The notes beneath the pieces are model-generated. The model saw only the letters and a list, made by a program, of their open reading frames with translations. It was not told the DNA's origin and did not search any database. A stretch of 64,000 bases of DNA from Proteus hauseri ATCC 700826 (lineage in GTDB: Bacteria > Pseudomonadota > Gammaproteobacteria > Enterobacterales > Enterobacteriaceae). The stretch lies in NCBI RefSeq assembly GCF_001654965.1, contig NZ_LXEV01000016.1, positions 62,001-126,000 of the forward strand, written 5' to 3'. Shown here one piece after another: positions 8,396-19,436 of this stretch. Numbering within the stretch: position 1 is the stretch's first letter; the number at the start of each line of letters is the position of its first letter. Made by a program: the position numbers and the translations under genes.

Positions 8396-8508
8396 CGTTG
8401 TCTCCTTGATAATATTAAGCGCTTAATGCGTATAGCCCGTTGAGCTAATCTATAAACCTACTATAGGTGCTATCTGTGATTTATTGATAGATAAAAAATT
8501 TAATCAGT

Positions 8509-8535
8509 TAGGTCAAAATATTCGACCTAGTTTTT
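8509..8535. terminator. hairpin downstream of sbcC
   Basis: TAGGTC pairs with GACCTA around a nine-base loop between sbcC and the nitroreductase gene. A T5 run follows on the plus strand and a weaker T-rich run on the minus strand. It probably ends sbcDC transcription. Confidence 0.5.
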
Positions 8536-8553
8536 AACCTTATGATTTATCTA

Positions 8554-11500
8554 TTATTTACCTGCATACTTAAATTCAGGCGAGAGCTGGCTTATCCCTA
8601 AACCGCCCGCTTTCTTCACTTTTATTTGTACTGGAATACGTTCTTTCATTGCTTCAACATGGCTAATCACGCCAATAATCTTACCTGACGCATTAAGACT
8701 ATCGAGTGCATCTAATGCGATATCCAGAGTATCTGGATCCAATGTGCCAAAACCTTCATCTAAGAAGAGTGATTCAATTTGTGTTTTATTGCTGACTAAA
8801 TCAGAAAGCGCTAATGCAAGAGATAAACTCACCAAAAAGCTTTCACCGCCAGAAAGGGTACGAGTATCGCGTAATGCATCTGCCTGCCAAGTATCGGCAA
8901 TTTGTAATTCGAGGCTCGCTGGAGTTTTACGTTGTAAAAAATAGCGTCCATGAAGCTTTTCTAAGCGGCGATTAGCCAAATAAATGAGGTGATCTAAGGT
9001 TAAACCTTGTGCAAAACGACTGAATTTATCTCCATTTGCAGAACCGACTAAATCGTTAAGGTAGCTCCAATCATCAAAATGAGACTGTTGTTGTGCTATT
9101 TTTGTTAGCAAGCTTTGTTGTTCTTGGCGTTTTTCTTCATCATGACGAAGTTGTTCTTGAATACGAAATTTTGTCTCTTGTAACACCTTTCCTTGGGTGT
9201 CTAGTGATACTAAATGTGCGGTTATCTGCTCAAGACTTAACTGAGTTGATAATAATGGCTGTTGCAATAAATGATGTTGATATGCTTTTTCTTGTGTTTC
9301 TAAACGTGTTTTTTCTTGTAATAGCTTATCTAAACGCTGTTTTTGCTGTTGCTGTAATTGCATTCTTTCTTCGGGTGATAACAGCGCACTAAGAAACTCG
9401 CTTTCATTTGCAAACAGGCTATCAGCCAAAGCTTGTTGATATTGTTCTGTTGCTTGTTGCAGCTGTTTTTTAACACGTTGAAGCGATTTATTATTTTCTT
9501 GATATTGCCCATTCAGTTGGCTGAGGCGAATTTCTAGCTGATTTTTTTCATTACTATATTGTTCAATCTCTTGTTGTAATAAATAACTCTGCTTATCTAG
9601 CTCATTTCTAACATCTTCGGTGACTTGAGTACCAAATAAAGTTTGGCGTTGGGTTTGAATTTTCTTTTGCTGATTAATCTGTTGCTGTAAATCAGCTAAA
9701 AGAGTGTCACGCTCTTTTTGAGCTTCAACCCGATAACGTTGTTTTTCTTTCAGTGAGAGTTGCAACTCGCGTAGTGTTTGCTGTAATTCTTGCTGCGTTT
9801 TTAACGTAGATTGATATTGCTGATTTTCTGCTTTACGTTCAGCTAACCACTGTGTTTTTTCTGCAAACTGACACAAATCATAGCCTTGTTGTTTAACTCG
9901 GTTATGAATATCTTTGGCTAATTGTTCTTGTTGTTGCAGTAATTGAGTCGTTTGCTGATGTTGATAAGCCATGTTTTTTTGCAGATGTTCTAAGTCACTT
10001 TGTTGACGAATAACGGATTGCTGTTGCTGATTGAACAGTTCTTTTGCATTTGATAATAAAGTCATTTCTTGGGTTGTTTGTATTTCTAATGCTTTATAGT
10101 TTTTTTGTTTTTCTTCGAGTTCTTTTTCTTCTTGATCTAGTTTTTGGTCTAATTCAAGCAAGGTGTTTTCAGCATAATCAGCAACAGATAATGAATATAT
10201 TTTTACTAATTTATGCCATTGTTTTTCTAATACTTCAGTTTCTTGAGTGAGTTGGTTTATCTCTTCTGTTAGTTTTTTATTTTGTGTTTGATAGCCGGTC
10301 GATTGCGTTTTTTGCTCAACAAGCTCTACGGTCAAATTATGTATAAATTGCTTTAATTGCTCTAGCCGTTGTTGCGTTTCATCGGGCTTAATTTCTGTAT
10401 ATTGCTCAATATAAGGATGTTGTAGTGAACCGCAAAGCGGGCATGGTTTATCTTTGATTAAATGTTTTCTATCTTTTTCATATTCAGCGATTTTTTGTTC
10501 AAGACGATATTTATCACTTAAATCATTAAAGTGCTGTTCTTTTTCTTTTAAAACCGTTTCATTAGTGCGGATTGTTTCTGCTAGCGTAGTTATTTTCTGC
10601 TGATTGTCTGCAAATGTTTGATGATATTGCTGCGCTATTTTTGTATTACGTTGTAGTTGGGTTTGTAGCCCGGTCAATTTGGCCAGCGCATTTCGTTGCT
10701 GATTTATTTGTTGTATGCGGGGTGGAATATCCGAAATTGCATCCGTTTTAAATTGTTCTTCAAGCTGAGTTTGATGTGTTTGCCATTGTTGCTGTTGTAA
10801 ATGAAGGCGTATTTGTTGCTCATCTAATTCGTTAATGGCTTTTTTTAGTGATATAGCCAGTACTTGTTCTTTTTCTTGCTCTTTTTTTTCATTTAACAGG
10901 CTTGTTTGATATTGCGCTGTAACTTCATCATATTGCTCAAAATAACGTTGCCATAAAGGTAGGCTTTCTGTTAATTGAGCATGGGATGCATGTTTAATTA
11001 AATAGTCATTTAATTGGTCTAGATTTGCTTGTGATGATGTCCACTGTCGTTGTATTTGAGTAATCTGTTCTTGCGAATCTGAACATATTTTTTCGACGCT
11101 ATTTTTTTGATGCGTTTTGGCAGTAATTTCTTGATGTAATAGAGCTAACTGACTATCTAGCGGCGTGATTTTCTCTCGAATTAATTGCAGTGTTTGTTGT
11201 TTTTGCTCTTGGTGCTTTTTCTGTTTATCGCGAGATATAGCCAGTTTTTCATTAATAGGCTGACTTTGTTGTTCAAGTAGCTGTTTTTCACTATTGATCG
11301 TTAATAGTTGTTTTTCAATATAGCTTTGCTCTTGTAAAAGTCGGTTTTTCTCATCAAAAAGTGGTCGAATTTTTTCGGCAGGTTCGCTATTTTCAAGGCG
11401 TTGAATATCGGGCTGTGCTGCGACTAGAGCTTCTTGTGCTGCATTTACACCAATGAGCGCTGCATTTTGTTGTTGTTTTAAATCGGCTTCTTTTTCTTGC

Positions 11501-12255
11501 CATTGTTTAGTGGTTTGATATTCCAATTGCTCTTTTTGTAATTGAGTCTCTTGAGTATGGATCTCTGTTTGTTGAGTTAATAGCGCTTGACGAGCAGTTT
11601 CATCTAATAACGCCATCATTTGAGCTTGTTGTTTTAAGGCGTTTAATATTTTTTCTTCTTCTCGCCAATTATCAAAAATAGTGCGTGAAATATGACGATA
11701 AATATCGGTTCCGGTGAGTTCTTCTAATAATTCAGCTCGAGATTTATCATCTGCATTGAGAAAAGCAGCAAATTGCCCTTGTGAAAGTAACATCGATTTA
11801 GTAAAACGTTCAAAATCAAGCCCTGTGATACTAATGATCATCTCTTTTACTTGGCTAATTTTTGTTGCCAATATTTTATCGTCACCACCTGTTGTATTGA
11901 TTTTTACCAACTCTGCTTGGGGGGCTTGAAGGTTGCCATCTTCTTTATAATTCGCGCGGCGTTGTTCCCAAAATGCACGATATGGCACACCTTTTACTTC
12001 AAACTCAACTTCTGCTAAACATTGCGCGGTATGGCGTGTCATTAATTCATTTTGTGATTGTGTGACTTTATCTAAACGAGGTGTTCGGTGATAAAGCGCT
12101 AAACTAATCGCATCTAACAGCGTTGTTTTACCAGCACCAGTAGGGCCAGTTATTGCAAATAATCCATTACTGACAAAAGGTTCTTGGCAAAAATCAATTT
12201 TCCACTCGCCTTTTAGGGAGTTAATATTTTTAAAACGCAGACTTAAGATTTTCAT
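8554..12255 (-). CDS. sbcC: SbcC, ATPase subunit of the SbcCD nuclease
   Basis: A 1233-residue SMC/Rad50-like protein. With SbcD it cleaves DNA hairpins and protein-blocked DNA ends. Walker A is GPTGAGKTT at residues 37-45. Two very long Gln/Glu-rich coiled-coil arms flank the zinc-hook CPLCGS (Cys 605 and 608). The C-terminal lobe has the LSGGES signature and the Walker [12 protein letters not shown]. It is clearly longer than E. coli SbcC (1048 residues); the extra length is coiled coil, so the arms are predicted to be longer. It overlaps sbcD by one base (TAATG), implying translational coupling. It lies divergent from phoB, as in E. coli. Confidence 0.97.
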   Translation of the reverse strand: MKILSLRFKNINSLKGEWKIDFCQEPFVSNGLFAITGPTGAGKTTLLDAISLALYHRTPRLDKVTQSQNELMTRHTAQCLAEVEFEVKGVPYRAFWEQRRANYKEDGNLQAPQAELVKINTTGGDDKILATKISQVKEMIISITGLDFERFTKSMLLSQGQFAAFLNADDKSRAELLEELTGTDIYRHISRTIFDNWREEEKILNALKQQAQMMALLDETARQALLTQQTEIHTQETQLQKEQLEYQTTKQWQEKEADLKQQQNAALIGVNAAQEALVAAQPDIQRLENSEPAEKIRPLFDEKNRLLQEQSYIEKQLLTINSEKQLLEQQSQPINEKLAISRDKQKKHQEQKQQTLQLIREKITPLDSQLALLHQEITAKTHQKNSVEKICSDSQEQITQIQRQWTSSQANLDQLNDYLIKHASHAQLTESLPLWQRYFEQYDEVTAQYQTSLLNEKKEQEKEQVLAISLKKAINELDEQQIRLHLQQQQWQTHQTQLEEQFKTDAISDIPPRIQQINQQRNALAKLTGLQTQLQRNTKIAQQYHQTFADNQQKITTLAETIRTNETVLKEKEQHFNDLSDKYRLEQKIAEYEKDRKHLIKDKPCPLCGSLQHPYIEQYTEIKPDETQQRLEQLKQFIHNLTVELVEQKTQSTGYQTQNKKLTEEINQLTQETEVLEKQWHKLVKIYSLSVADYAENTLLELDQKLDQEEKELEEKQKNYKALEIQTTQEMTLLSNAKELFNQQQQSVIRQQSDLEHLQKNMAYQHQQTTQLLQQQEQLAKDIHNRVKQQGYDLCQFAEKTQWLAERKAENQQYQSTLKTQQELQQTLRELQLSLKEKQRYRVEAQKERDTLLADLQQQINQQKKIQTQRQTLFGTQVTEDVRNELDKQSYLLQQEIEQYSNEKNQLEIRLSQLNGQYQENNKSLQRVKKQLQQATEQYQQALADSLFANESEFLSALLSPEERMQLQQQQKQRLDKLLQEKTRLETQEKAYQHHLLQQPLLSTQLSLEQITAHLVSLDTQGKVLQETKFRIQEQLRHDEEKRQEQQSLLTKIAQQQSHFDDWSYLNDLVGSANGDKFSRFAQGLTLDHLIYLANRRLEKLHGRYFLQRKTPASLELQIADTWQADALRDTRTLSGGESFLVSLSLALALSDLVSNKTQIESLFLDEGFGTLDPDTLDIALDALDSLNASGKIIGVISHVEAMKERIPVQIKVKKAGGLGISQLSPEFKYAGK

Positions 12256-13487
12256 TATGCTTCTTTATTATCCTCTTGTTCTGCCATCTCAACAGCTTGC
12301 TTAAATAGCGTTTTTAGTTGTTGTTTTTTTTGTGGGTCATCAATTTCATATTGCGCTAAACGTCGGTCAAAAACGTCATACACCGAGAGCTCTGATAGTG
12401 TCTCTTTTTCATCTTGAGTCAGTGCATTTCGTTGTTGCTTCGCTCTTCTTAATCGAATTACATCAAAAAGTGGATTATCAGTCAGCGCTTGAATTCGGCT
12501 TTGTATATCACTGAGGTAATCTTGTGTTGCCACTTCAATATCAAGCCAAATAGTGATGTCTTGCCCTTGATGCTGGTCACTGAGTTTTTCTAACTGCGTT
12601 TCAATCTCTTTTAGTGAGCCCTTTATGGTACGTAAAAGTTGAAATTCAGGAATAGGTAATAGCGTAAGTTGAGATAGTTGGTCTTGCTCAAAATCGATAA
12701 GACAGATGCTTTTTTGTTGCCCACTTTCATCAAAACTCAGTGGAATAGGAGCACCACTATAACGAATATGTTCTGATTTGTTCACTATTTGTGGGCGATG
12801 GATATGTCCGAGTGCAATGTAATCAAATTTAGGGAATAACGTGGCTGAAAATGCATCTAAAGTGCCAATGTAAATCTCACGGGTCGAATCACTAACACTG
12901 GCACCAACCGTTGTAAGATGACCTGTTGCGATAATTGGAATAGCTACATCTAATTGATTACGCAAGGCTAGTGCATCTTGATATTGGTTGTGGTAATAAG
13001 CCGCTATAGCATCTTTTAATGCATTTTGTTTTTGTGCGCCTGATTGTCCACTTTGGCTGGTTATCATATCTCTAGGACGCAGGTAAGGAATGGCACAAAG
13101 CAGCGCTCCCGGCGTGTTATTTTTTTGATTAAGAATAACAGGGGGTTGAGGTTCATCGTAATGCACATTGGCAATTACGGTAGTATTTAAACAGGCTAAC
13201 AATGATTTCGATTCATTTAATGTTGCAACAGAATCATGATTTCCAGCTAGAATAATAAGCTGACACTGGGTGTCTTTCATAGCAACAACAAAGCGGTTAT
13301 AAAGTTCTCTGGCATAACTGGGGGGCGAGCCAGTATCAAAAATATCACCAGCAACAATAAGTGCATCAACATGGTAATCACGTATTTGTTTTAGTAACCA
13401 ATCAAGAAATTGTTGATGTTCTTGCGCTCGGCTTTTGGTAAAAAAATATTGCCCTAAATGCCAGTCTGATGTGTGAATAATCCGCAT
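12255..13487 (-). CDS. sbcD: SbcD, nuclease subunit of the SbcCD complex
   Basis: A 410-residue Mre11-type metallo-phosphoesterase. The binuclear-metal motifs appear in order: HTSDWHLGQ near residue 5, VAGDIFDTG near 45, LAGNHDSV near 82, ATGHLTTVG near 194 and ALGHIHRPQ near 232. The C-terminal part is the capping domain that contacts SbcC. Length matches E. coli SbcD (400). The ATG start is the first codon of the conserved [12 protein letters not shown]. It is transcribed divergently from phoB, with about 220 bases between them. Confidence 0.97.
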   Translation of the reverse strand: MRIIHTSDWHLGQYFFTKSRAQEHQQFLDWLLKQIRDYHVDALIVAGDIFDTGSPPSYARELYNRFVVAMKDTQCQLIILAGNHDSVATLNESKSLLACLNTTVIANVHYDEPQPPVILNQKNNTPGALLCAIPYLRPRDMITSQSGQSGAQKQNALKDAIAAYYHNQYQDALALRNQLDVAIPIIATGHLTTVGASVSDSTREIYIGTLDAFSATLFPKFDYIALGHIHRPQIVNKSEHIRYSGAPIPLSFDESGQQKSICLIDFEQDQLSQLTLLPIPEFQLLRTIKGSLKEIETQLEKLSDQHQGQDITIWLDIEVATQDYLSDIQSRIQALTDNPLFDVIRLRRAKQQRNALTQDEKETLSELSVYDVFDRRLAQYEIDDPQKKQQLKTLFKQAVEMAEQEDNKEA

Positions 13488-13637
13488 TGCTATTCCTCTT
13501 TTTAATCTAGCAAGGAGTATAGCGCACCTCGCTTTTTTAGTGAAAATACGTTGTAGATGCTTTTTTTTGCGTGATTTTTCACCTTATTTTGTATTATTTA
13601 CCTTAACAACACCCTCGTATTCCAGTAATGTCATGGT

Positions 13638-13655
13638 TAGTCATAAATCTGTCAT
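13638..13655 (+). promoter_or_regulatory. Pho box and promoter of phoBR
   Basis: Two direct repeats of the PhoB half-site (AGTCATAAAT followed by CTGTCATAAA) end about ten bases before a CATAAT -10 element at 13665-13670. The layout matches the autoregulated phoB promoter of E. coli. It implies induction of phoBR under phosphate limitation. Confidence 0.85.
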
Positions 13656-13708
13656 AAAAGTGCCTCATAATCATTACGACCCTCTATATACATAACACAG
13701 GATAGAGT

Positions 13709-14398
13709 ATGGCAAGGCGTATTCTTGTTGTTGAAGATGAAACCGCAATTCGAGAGATGATCTGTTTTGTGCTTGAGCAAAATGGATTTCAACCCATTGA
13801 AGCAGAAGATTATGATTCTGCATTGAGTTTTCTTATCGATCCTTACCCTGATCTGGTTTTATTAGATTGGATGATCCCGGGTGGATCAGGATTACAGATA
13901 ATAAAGCAAATGAAGCGGGAAAGTACCACCCGTGATATCCCTATAATTATGTTAACGGCAAAAGGCGAAGAAGAAGACAAAGTCAAAGGACTCGAAACGG
14001 GTGCTGATGATTATGTTATTAAACCTTTTTCACCTAAAGAGTTAGTCGCACGAGTCAAAGCTATTTTACGACGCTTATCACCAATGTCAGCTGAAGATCT
14101 TATTGAATTTAATGGATTAAACCTTGACCCAGTGTCACACCGAGTTACAAGCCAAGATAAGCCGATAGATATGGGGCCAACTGAATTTAAACTCCTGCAC
14201 TTTTTTATGACGCATCCTGAACGTGTGTACAGTAGAGAACAACTACTAAACTATGTTTGGGGAACGAATGTTTATGTGGAAGACCGAACCGTTGATGTTC
14301 ATATCCGTCGATTACGTAAAGCGATAGAACAAGATGGGCATGACAGAATGATACAAACGGTACGTGGAACGGGATATCGCTTCTCTGCCCGTTTCTGA
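13709..14398 (+). CDS. phoB: PhoB, phosphate-regulon response regulator
   Basis: A 229-residue OmpR-family response regulator, the same length as E. coli PhoB. The receiver domain spans residues 1-120 with acidic pocket E9/D10, phosphorylation site D53 ([10 protein letters not shown]) and K105 ([10 protein letters not shown]). The winged-helix DNA-binding domain is C-terminal ([16 protein letters not shown] and TVRGTGYRF). It activates phosphate-scavenging genes when phosphate is low. It is preceded by a Pho box and followed 23 bases later by its kinase gene. Confidence 0.98.
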   Translation: MARRILVVEDETAIREMICFVLEQNGFQPIEAEDYDSALSFLIDPYPDLVLLDWMIPGGSGLQIIKQMKRESTTRDIPIIMLTAKGEEEDKVKGLETGADDYVIKPFSPKELVARVKAILRRLSPMSAEDLIEFNGLNLDPVSHRVTSQDKPIDMGPTEFKLLHFFMTHPERVYSREQLLNYVWGTNVYVEDRTVDVHIRRLRKAIEQDGHDRMIQTVRGTGYRFSARF

Positions 14399-14421
14399 GT
14401 CAATAAGGGAGTAACTGTCAG

Positions 14422-15729
14422 GTGTTAGAACGATTATCGTGGAAAGCCCTCGTATGGGGGCTGTGTCTATTTTGTTTACCTGCCTTTATATTGTCACTTT
14501 TTATTGGTCATCTTCCTTGGTTGCTGGTGGCATCGCTACTTGGCGCACTTGTGTGGCATGCTTATAATTTGTTGAAATTATCTAAATGGCTATGGCTAGA
14601 TAGGTCAGTATTACCTCCAGAAGGTAAAGGGGGTTGGGAACCTATTTTTTATGGTATTCGGCAAACACAACAGCGTAACCGTAAGCGTCGTCGCGAGTTA
14701 GGTGAGTTAATTAAGCGTTTTCGTAGTGGCGCAGAAAGCTTGCCTGATGCGGTTGTGATGATGACGAATGAAGGTAATATTTTCTGGTGTAATAGCTTAG
14801 CACAACATCTTTTAGGGTTTCGTTGGCCTGAAGATAATGGGCAAAATATTTTTAACTTACTGCGTTATCCTGATTTCTTGCACTATTTTACGGTCGCTGA
14901 TTTTAGCCGTCCCTTAGCCCTCTCGCTTAATAATGGCTCTATTGTTGAATTTAGGATCATGCCATACAGTGAAGATCAACGCTTAATGGTTGCTCGAGAC
15001 GTTACTGAAAAGAACAAGTTAGAAAATGCTCGTCGTGATTTTTTCGCTAATGTGAGTCATGAATTACGAACACCTTTAACCGTTATTCAAGGTTATCTTG
15101 AAGTAATGGAAGAGGGGGCGGTAGAAAATCCCAGAGAGCATAAAGCTATTTCGACGATGCAAGAGCAAGCTAAGCGTATGGATCTTTTGGTTCAGCAGCT
15201 TTTACAGCTTTCACGCATTGAGTCAGCCCCGCATATTGATTTAAATACCGTTGTTGATATTCCGGCGATTTTGTCTGTAGTACAGCAAGAAGCAAACTCA
15301 TTAAGCCAAGGGCAGCATAATATTATCTTTAATATTGATAATCATTGGGCAGTTCGAGGAAATGAGGAACAATTACGCAGCGCGGTTTCTAACTTAGTTT
15401 ATAACGCTATCAATCATACCCCCGAGGGCACAACAATTAATGTCGAGTGGAAGAAAATTCCACAGGGTATGTTATTTAGTGTGTCAGATAATGGACAAGG
15501 GATTAGTGCGGAGCATTTAACGCGCTTAACAGAACGTTTTTATCGTGTTGATAAAGCGCGTTCTCGTCATACAGGTGGAACAGGATTAGGTTTGGCAATA
15601 GTTAAAAAATCGCTCCAGCATCATCATTCACAACTTAATATTGAGAGTAAAGTAGGCCGAGGAAGTACCTTCTCATTTATTTTACCTCAAACATTGTTGT
15701 CTGCTAAAAATAGCATTGAACTCAAATAG
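14422..15729 (+). CDS. phoR: PhoR, phosphate-regulon sensor kinase
   Basis: A 435-residue inner-membrane histidine kinase. Two hydrophobic helices span residues 10-50 with almost no periplasmic loop, as in E. coli PhoR, which senses phosphate through the Pst/PhoU complex rather than directly. A PAS domain (about 105-195) is followed by the phosphoacceptor helix [13 protein letters not shown] (His 213). The catalytic domain has N box [13 protein letters not shown] and G boxes DNGQGIS and GGTGLGLAI. Translation starts at GTG 14422 after GGGAG, giving MLERLSWK as in other PhoR proteins. Confidence 0.97.
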   Translation: MLERLSWKALVWGLCLFCLPAFILSLFIGHLPWLLVASLLGALVWHAYNLLKLSKWLWLDRSVLPPEGKGGWEPIFYGIRQTQQRNRKRRRELGELIKRFRSGAESLPDAVVMMTNEGNIFWCNSLAQHLLGFRWPEDNGQNIFNLLRYPDFLHYFTVADFSRPLALSLNNGSIVEFRIMPYSEDQRLMVARDVTEKNKLENARRDFFANVSHELRTPLTVIQGYLEVMEEGAVENPREHKAISTMQEQAKRMDLLVQQLLQLSRIESAPHIDLNTVVDIPAILSVVQQEANSLSQGQHNIIFNIDNHWAVRGNEEQLRSAVSNLVYNAINHTPEGTTINVEWKKIPQGMLFSVSDNGQGISAEHLTRLTERFYRVDKARSRHTGGTGLGLAIVKKSLQHHHSQLNIESKVGRGSTFSFILPQTLLSAKNSIELK

Positions 15730-15751
15730 CACTGAATACAAATTTGTATCT

Positions 15752-15800
15752 AAAAAGCCTTTATCACTTACTTTATATCGTAAGTTTTAAAGGCTTTTTT
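15752..15800 (+). terminator. terminator after phoR
   Basis: An 11-bp stem (AAAAAGCCTTT with AAAGGCTTTTT) encloses a second small stem (ACTTAC with GTAAGT) and ends in T6. It terminates phoBR. Confidence 0.85.
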
Positions 15801-16231
15801 CTGCTCATAATAGCGGGTTTTAATATCAATAAATTTTAATATAGTAGCGTTAAATTTTAATATTTTTAATTAATAAGAACTTTAATTGAAAATTTTATTT
15901 TGCATAAATGATGAAAAAATACGCAAATCATATCGGGGATATTCGATGATATATGATAGTAATAACTATCTATGAAATAGAGTTTGGATGATTATTCTGG
16001 TTTTTTGATTGGCTATTGCCTTTTTTCATTATAAAAGTTTTACTTGTACCCTGTTATCGGCGATTTTTTCTATTTAAAGCGTAATTACTCTGCATCAAAT
16101 GATTATTTATGGATATTATCCTGAATAGCAATGGTATTTGCTCAAATAGATATTGTTGATTTTATGTTGCATTAACTAATTGGCTGTTAATGTATTTTGA
16201 CTAATCTTGTAACGATATATTAACAAAACTT
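15801..16231 (+). promoter_or_regulatory. AT-rich leader region of brnQ
   Basis: About 430 bases without a standard gene. It contains a six-codon mini-ORF at 15988-16008 (Met-Ile-Ile-Leu-Val-Phe, then TGA) with a weak AGAG ribosome site. A T6 run follows at about 16021-16026 after a very short GC stem. The branched-chain codons upstream of a branched-chain amino acid transporter suggest a leader peptide, but no strong attenuator hairpin was found, so this is tentative. Confidence 0.3.
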
Positions 16232-17569
16232 ATGGCACATCGATTAACTTCCAGAGATATTCTGGCATTAGGATTTATGACATTTGCACTGTTTGTTGGT
16301 GCTGGAAATATCATTTTTCCTCCTATGGTAGGTTTGCAGTCAGGTGAATTTGTTTGGACTGCTGCACTTGGTTTTCTGATAACAGGAGTAGGCCTTCCTG
16401 TATTAACCGTTGTTGCACTCGCAAAAGTGGGCGGCGGAATTGAAGCACTTAGCACGCCTATCGGTAAGCCAATGGGGCTTTTATTGGCGATAGTTGCTTA
16501 CTTAGCAGTAGGCCCCCTTTTTGCAACACCTCGTACCGCAACAGTTTCCTTTAAAGTTGGTATTGCCCCTTTAGTCGGTGATACTGAAATAGCATTGCTG
16601 ATTTATAGCGTTGTCTACTTTCTAATTGTTATCGGTATTTCGCTTTATCCGGGAAAATTGCTTGATAGTGTTGGGCATATTCTCGCACCGATTAAAATTT
16701 TAGCGCTCGCAGCATTAGGTTTAGCTGCCATATTTTGGCCCGCGGGTGCGCCAATTCCTGCCACACAAGCCTATCAAGAAATGGCATTTACCCAAGGTTT
16801 TATTAATGGCTATCTCACTATGGATACGCTGGGTGCTATGGTATTTGGTATTGTTATTGTTAATGCTGCGCGTTCTCGTGGCATAGATAATTCATCGCTA
16901 CTGACGCGTTATACAATGTGGGCTGGTATTATTGCTGGTGTGCTATTAACAGGGATTTATTTGAGTTTATTTAAACTCGGCTCTGCAAGTGGCAGCATTA
17001 TCCCAGGCGCGCAAGATGGTGCTGATATTCTTCATGCCTATGTCCAGTATACTTTTGGTAACTTCGGTAGCTTTTTCTTAGCGTTGCTGATTTTCTTAGC
17101 CTGTATGGTTACTGCGGTTGGTTTAACCTGTGCTTGTGCCGAATTTTTTAGCCGTTACTTACCCATTTCTTACCGTACATTGGTATTAGTGCTAGCGGTG
17201 TTCTCTGCGGTGGTCTCAAACTTAGGTTTAAGTAAGTTAATTGAGTTTTCAATTCCAGTGCTGATCATGATTTATCCACCTTGTATTGTGATTATCTTGA
17301 TGAGTTTCACATTACGTTTATGGAATAACTCAAGCCGTATTATTGCACCCGCAATGGCTGTAAGTCTGTTTTTTGGTATCTTTGATGCAATGAAAGCATC
17401 CGATCACTTAAAGCATTTATTACCAGAATGGGCGGCAAAATTACCATTAAGTGAGCAAGGTTTAGCGTGGTTAATCCCAGTGCTCGTCACTATCGTTGTG
17501 TGTGGTATTTACGACCGAGTTGCAGGCCCTAATAGAAAAAAAGTTATTCATACTGAAGTGACTAAGTAA
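16232..17569 (+). CDS. brnQ: BrnQ, branched-chain amino acid:Na+ symporter
   Basis: A 445-residue LIVCS-family inner-membrane transporter for leucine, isoleucine and valine (E. coli BrnQ is 439). About twelve hydrophobic helices can be traced. The N-terminal signature [21 protein letters not shown] and [10 protein letters not shown] closely match E. coli. It follows phoR as in E. coli, but separated by its own 500-base leader region, so it is probably transcribed separately. No strong ribosome site precedes the ATG. The next gene downstream is convergent. Confidence 0.96.
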   Translation: MAHRLTSRDILALGFMTFALFVGAGNIIFPPMVGLQSGEFVWTAALGFLITGVGLPVLTVVALAKVGGGIEALSTPIGKPMGLLLAIVAYLAVGPLFATPRTATVSFKVGIAPLVGDTEIALLIYSVVYFLIVIGISLYPGKLLDSVGHILAPIKILALAALGLAAIFWPAGAPIPATQAYQEMAFTQGFINGYLTMDTLGAMVFGIVIVNAARSRGIDNSSLLTRYTMWAGIIAGVLLTGIYLSLFKLGSASGSIIPGAQDGADILHAYVQYTFGNFGSFFLALLIFLACMVTAVGLTCACAEFFSRYLPISYRTLVLVLAVFSAVVSNLGLSKLIEFSIPVLIMIYPPCIVIILMSFTLRLWNNSSRIIAPAMAVSLFFGIFDAMKASDHLKHLLPEWAAKLPLSEQGLAWLIPVLVTIVVCGIYDRVAGPNRKKVIHTEVTK

Positions 17570-17595
17570 GCGATAATTTATTTAATTGAATAGCT

Positions 17596-17625
17596 AAAAG
17601 GGAAACGTGAGTTTCCCTTTTTTAT
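17596..17625 (+). terminator. terminator after brnQ
   Basis: An 11-bp stem (AAAAGGGAAAC with GTTTCCCTTTT), GTGA tetraloop and T-run. The A-rich left arm would also work for the convergent ydh operon. Confidence 0.88.
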
Positions 17626-17656
17626 TTGTCTTAATGATATTTGCTTGAAGTCTGAT

Positions 17657-18625
17657 TTAAAACGAAGTAGCGGCCTGTTTTATATCTGAAATAGCTTGTT
17701 GATTTTCATCTAAATAATAATGAATACCCGCGATAATGCCATCTTCACCTTCATAAAAAATTTTAAAGCGAGTTCGTTGTCCATCGTGATAAGCAATAAC
17801 TGCACTGCCGCCTTTTCCTAGACAAAATTGATGAATACTTCCCGTTGAAATACAAATGCTATTGTTACCCGAAACAGTAATTTTGCAGTTATCACCGGTA
17901 TTGATTGCAATAGCATTTTCACCCAGCAGTTTAATTTGTGCTAAATCACCCGTATTAGTGACTTTGGCTCGAGATTGAGACGCGGTGATAAAATTGCGCA
18001 TACCGCTATTAGCGATATGAACACCGTTACCTGAAGCGTAAATTTTGACATCATTTCCACTATTACAAAGACGAGAGCGGCCACCTAAACTACCAATTCG
18101 GCACTGATTTCCGGTATTACTTATTTTGCCAGCAAAGCCGGTATTCATTAGCTGATTACCATAGCCTGTATTAGCAATACTGTTTTCATCGCCAGAAAAA
18201 GCCACGATATTATTGCTGCCACATAGCGCTAAGCTAGTACTGATTTGCTGACTTTTTAACACCAATTGATGCCATTCAGTAGAAAATTGAATATTCTCCG
18301 AAGATGGAAGATTCGCATGATAAGGTAATCGTTGTAGTGTAATACCTTGTTGCTGTTCGTTGCCTAACAGGGACAAGATGTTTTCCATCACTTCTTGTTC
18401 CTGCTGGGCAAAGGAACTACTGCTAAAATGGCGTAGATAAATATATTGGATCAGGCTTTCTATCCATTCTGTACGACGTTGTTTTATCAATTCAGTGTGG
18501 ATAGCACTGTAAGTCCCTCCATCAGGAAAATATTTTAGAAACCAGCGATATAGCGATGTAGAAACCCGTAATTGGCGCAAGTTTTGTTTAGTTAATGTAA
18601 TATTTTCCTCTGAAGGTACAGACAT
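17657..18625 (-). CDS. ydhT: YdhT homologue with fifteen 9-residue repeats
   Basis: A 322-residue protein of unknown function, assigned as YdhT because it is the last gene of a complete ydhYVWXUT operon (E. coli YdhT is about 270). Residues 1-130 are mostly helical and charged. Residues 136-270 are fifteen consecutive 9-residue repeats with consensus G-[DN]-x-x-x-[IL]-x-[NAV]-[TS], for example GDENSIANT, GYGNQLMNT, GNDVKIYAS, GNGVHIANS and GDNCKITVS. Such regularity predicts a repetitive beta-solenoid-like fold. The last 50 residues look like a mixed alpha/beta cap. There is no signal peptide. It starts 13 bases after ydhU ends, with an AAGGAG ribosome site. Confidence 0.8.
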   Translation of the reverse strand: MSVPSEENITLTKQNLRQLRVSTSLYRWFLKYFPDGGTYSAIHTELIKQRRTEWIESLIQYIYLRHFSSSSFAQQEQEVMENILSLLGNEQQQGITLQRLPYHANLPSSENIQFSTEWHQLVLKSQQISTSLALCGSNNIVAFSGDENSIANTGYGNQLMNTGFAGKISNTGNQCRIGSLGGRSRLCNSGNDVKIYASGNGVHIANSGMRNFITASQSRAKVTNTGDLAQIKLLGENAIAINTGDNCKITVSGNNSICISTGSIHQFCLGKGGSAVIAYHDGQRTRFKIFYEGEDGIIAGIHYYLDENQQAISDIKQAATSF

Positions 18626-18638
18626 ATAAGCTCCTTAA

Positions 18639-19436
18639 TTAGTGTCGATGATAGCCGTCAACCATGCTGCGGAATGTTTGAAATGGTGTTCTACCTGTTG
18701 TACATAAATAAAGATGACCACAGATAAAAAAGACACTACAAACCGCTAAGATTTGATGCGCTATTAATAACCACGCTTTAAACATGATGGCATCAGCTGG
18801 GATTAATTCAGGTTGCTGTAATAAAACTCCTGTAATCAATAACAGCGGCACTAAGCCGTACATCACACCTAAATAAGCCATTTGTTGTAATGGATTAAAT
18901 TTTACACAAGTTGTTGCAGGGAAAGGGTGGTCTTCACCTTTGATGATGCCATAGAGGTAAAAACGAGTTTGCATTAAAGCACGTTGGATCCAGTTTTTTC
19001 CGTCAATACGGTAAAATTTACCATTTCCGCCCACAAGGTTAATCAATACAAAAGCTAACCAACAAACTAACAGTAGATAACCACAAATAGCATGTACATT
19101 AACGAGTAATGCCGTATCGTGAGCCGAAAGTAGGGCAAAGTGATTAATGCCACCGCTTACGAGCAATAAAATAAATAAGGATGCATTACTCCAGTGCCAT
19201 AAACGAACTGCTTTTGAATAAAGATAAAGCCGCTCTTCTTTATGGGCTTCACCCTGTGGTGTTGCAAAGCGATAGCGTAAAAAACCATGGAGCGCGAGCA
19301 CAAAAAGCATACCGATAAAGAGTACGCCTGCAACAATTAGCCAAAGCGGCAAATAGTCAGGGGTATAAATTAAGACATACTCTTTTAAGCTAGCTTGGAA
19401 TTGCTCAGCATTTGGCATGATATTAACGACACTCAT
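18639..19436 (-). CDS. ydhU: YdhU, cytochrome b-type membrane subunit
   Basis: A 265-residue inner-membrane protein with about five hydrophobic helices and several helix-embedded His (for example LWHWSNASLF and NVHAICGYLL), as expected of a b-type cytochrome that passes electrons between quinol and iron-sulfur subunits (PhsC-like, E. coli YdhU 261). Its ATG overlaps the ydhX stop (ATGA), so translation is coupled to the ferredoxin-like partner. Likely role: membrane anchor and electron conduit of the Ydh complex. The physiological substrate is unknown. Confidence 0.88.
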   Translation of the reverse strand: MSVVNIMPNAEQFQASLKEYVLIYTPDYLPLWLIVAGVLFIGMLFVLALHGFLRYRFATPQGEAHKEERLYLYSKAVRLWHWSNASLFILLLVSGGINHFALLSAHDTALLVNVHAICGYLLLVCWLAFVLINLVGGNGKFYRIDGKNWIQRALMQTRFYLYGIIKGEDHPFPATTCVKFNPLQQMAYLGVMYGLVPLLLITGVLLQQPELIPADAIMFKAWLLIAHQILAVCSVFFICGHLYLCTTGRTPFQTFRSMVDGYHRH

